From Thermoflexus sp. (GTDB taxonomy: Bacteria; Chloroflexota; Anaerolineae; Aggregatilineales; Aggregatilineaceae), in NCBI GenBank assembly GCA_020724465.1, contig DYGX01000006.1:193603-257602 (forward strand): 64,000 bases of DNA, given 5' to 3'. Made by a program: the position numbers and the translations under genes. Positions 62,676-64,000 of this stretch are shown here, one piece after another. The notes beneath the pieces are model-generated. The model had not been told where the DNA came from. It ran no database searches and saw only the letters and a list, made by a program, of their open reading frames with translations. Each line of letters starts with the position of its first letter. The first letter of the stretch is position 1.

Positions 62676-63953
62676 ATGTACATCCGGCGCGACAAATCCA
62701 ATTTGCACTTTGGCCGCCAGGCGCGGCGGCGGGGCAGCCGCTCGCTGCTGGTGATCTGGTCTGTCACGATGCTGATAGCTCTCGCCGTCCTGTGGCGCTT
62801 CAACACGGTCCAAAGCTGGGTCCTCGCCAGCGTCGGCACCAACGCGACCCCCACTCTCGATGCCATTTCCCGCGCCAAGCTCGGCGAGCGCGCCTACCTG
62901 GCCGGCAACCTGGAAGCCGCCATCCAGCACTACGAGCAGGCCGCGACGCAGGATCCGGATAACATCAACATCCTGTTTGAGTACGGGCGGATGCTGGTCT
63001 ACCGCAGCTACGCGGGACGCAGCTTCTTCTACCACGCCGAAAAGGCGCTGGAAGTGGCCCGGCACGCTGTGGAAATCGCGCCGGAGAGCGCCCAGGCCCA
63101 GGCTTTGCTGTGCCTGGCGCTGGTCGCCAATGGCCGCGCCGAGGAAGCGATCAGCGCCGGGTTGATCGCCCAGCAGCTCGCGCCGGACTACGCCGAAGCG
63201 AAAGCGTATCTGGCAACCGCCTACTATTACGCCGGGCGCCCGAACCAGGCGCTCCAGACAGCGGATACAGCCGTTAAGCTCAACCCGGACAGCGTGGACG
63301 CGCGCCGGGCGCTGGCGCTGGCGCTGGCCTATGTGGGCCAGTTCAGCGCGGCGGTGCAACAGTACGAGCGCGCCATCCAGATCCATCCGCGCCTGGATGT
63401 GCTGTATTTCGAGCTGGCGCTGTACTACAAGGCGCTCAACAACTACGACGCGTCGATCGCCGCCTTCGACCAGATCCTGGCAATGGAGCCGGAAAACGTG
63501 AAGGCGTACGTCCGCAAGTGCGAAACGTACTTCACCATGCGCCAGGACCAGGCCGCGCAAGAAGCCTGCGAGCAGGCAATTCAGCTTGATCCAGACTACC
63601 CCGAAGCCTATCGCCAGCTTGGTATGGTGCAGTACACGCGTCGCAACTACGAAGGCGCGATCGAGTCGTTCGAGAAATGCTCCGAGCTTCAGACGCAGCA
63701 GGGTGTGCCACTGATCAACCAGGAGATCGAGTGCTATTACGTGCGTGGGCTGGCACACACGCTGCTGGCGCGCTGCGACGAAGCCTGGCCCGTGCTGCAA
63801 ACCGCGCTGCAGATGAACCCCAACGAGCATATCAAGGGGCTGATCAACCAGGGGCTGATGTCGTGCGTCAACTATGGCGACTTCAGCATCGATCAGATCC
63901 CCACACCCATCCCGCCCACGCCGGTCCCGCCCGAACCCATCGGCGTGTTCTAA
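62676..63953 (+). CDS. Membrane-anchored TPR-repeat protein
   Basis: A 425-residue protein. A basic N-terminus (RRDKSNLHFGRQARRRGSRS) and one membrane segment (LLVIWSVTMLIALAVLW) precede about eight TPRs, for example AYLAGNLEAAIQHYEQAATQDPDN and NYDASIAAFDQILAMEPEN. The C-terminus is a Pro/Ile/Thr tail. GGAG lies nine bases before the ATG. The repeats face the outside if the basic end is cytoplasmic. TPRs mediate protein contacts; the partner is unknown. Confidence 0.85.
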   Translation: MYIRRDKSNLHFGRQARRRGSRSLLVIWSVTMLIALAVLWRFNTVQSWVLASVGTNATPTLDAISRAKLGERAYLAGNLEAAIQHYEQAATQDPDNINILFEYGRMLVYRSYAGRSFFYHAEKALEVARHAVEIAPESAQAQALLCLALVANGRAEEAISAGLIAQQLAPDYAEAKAYLATAYYYAGRPNQALQTADTAVKLNPDSVDARRALALALAYVGQFSAAVQQYERAIQIHPRLDVLYFELALYYKALNNYDASIAAFDQILAMEPENVKAYVRKCETYFTMRQDQAAQEACEQAIQLDPDYPEAYRQLGMVQYTRRNYEGAIESFEKCSELQTQQGVPLINQEIECYYVRGLAHTLLARCDEAWPVLQTALQMNPNEHIKGLINQGLMSCVNYGDFSIDQIPTPIPPTPVPPEPIGVF

Positions 63954-64000
63954 CCGGGTGGCCGTTAGTCGTGAGCGTAAGGCAGAAGGTGGGCGGCTCT

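Overview
The window is about 64 kb of GC-rich bacterial chromosome, densely coded on both strands. I see no tRNA, rRNA, CRISPR array, insertion sequence or prophage. The best guess for the host is a member of the Chloroflexota, probably Anaerolineae-like. This is inferred from the mix of CUT1-type sugar ABC transporters, Pro/Thr-linker lipoproteins, the rpmH-rnpA-yidD-yidC-jag block and the yacL/cysS/rlmB grouping; no marker gene here proves it.

Layout. 1-8.1 kb is a glycan-degradation block: a truncated GH127, a GH38 alpha-mannosidase, a URO-D/MtaA-like protein and a convergent GH31. 8.3-15.8 kb is a minus-strand branched-chain amino-acid-type ABC operon (substrate-binding protein, LivH, LivM, LivG, LivF, lipoprotein). 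16.2-19.8 kb is a UgpB/A/E-like ABC operon, followed divergently by a phosphodiesterase and an MFS transporter. 22.4-28.9 kb holds a DapA-family lyase, fused FtcD, an M23 lipoprotein, a YtcJ-like amidohydrolase and a PfkB kinase. 29-32.8 kb is the conserved jag-yidC-(PQQ lipoprotein)-yidD-rnpA-rpmH block, transcribed leftward from a near-consensus promoter at 32975-33003. 33-38.1 kb is a seven-gene minus-strand operon with E2-like, JAB/JAMM and E1-like proteins, two paralogous membrane-anchored proteins, a small Pro/Thr-rich protein and a Nudix hydrolase. A MoeB-rhodanese gene lies divergently next to it. 39.6-45.4 kb has a STAND NTPase with TPRs, a Trm112-like protein, an APH-like kinase and an alpha/beta hydrolase. 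45.4-52.6 kb has a second GH38, topA and a nitrilase-family amidase. 52.8-56.6 kb is a third sugar ABC operon. 57.2-64 kb has a PIN-TRAM protein, an amidohydrolase/deaminase, cysS, rlmB and a TPR protein.

The most interesting region is the ubiquitin-like conjugation operon at 33.0-38.1 kb. The E2 keeps its catalytic Cys. The partner JAB protein has Gln in place of one JAMM His and seems to carry a C-terminal UBC/RWD-like half. The E1-like protein has no Cys in the usual loop, and no ubiquitin-like modifier is evident. Instead the operon begins with two related membrane-anchored beta-rich proteins of unknown function.

Three genome-scale patterns recur. All three substrate-binding-protein genes are followed by a strong stem-loop before the permease genes. 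Most ABC permeases carry extra transmembrane segments. Convergent gene ends carry related sequences built on a decamer near GCTGTTCTTG, in tandem at two sites, plus inverted repeats.
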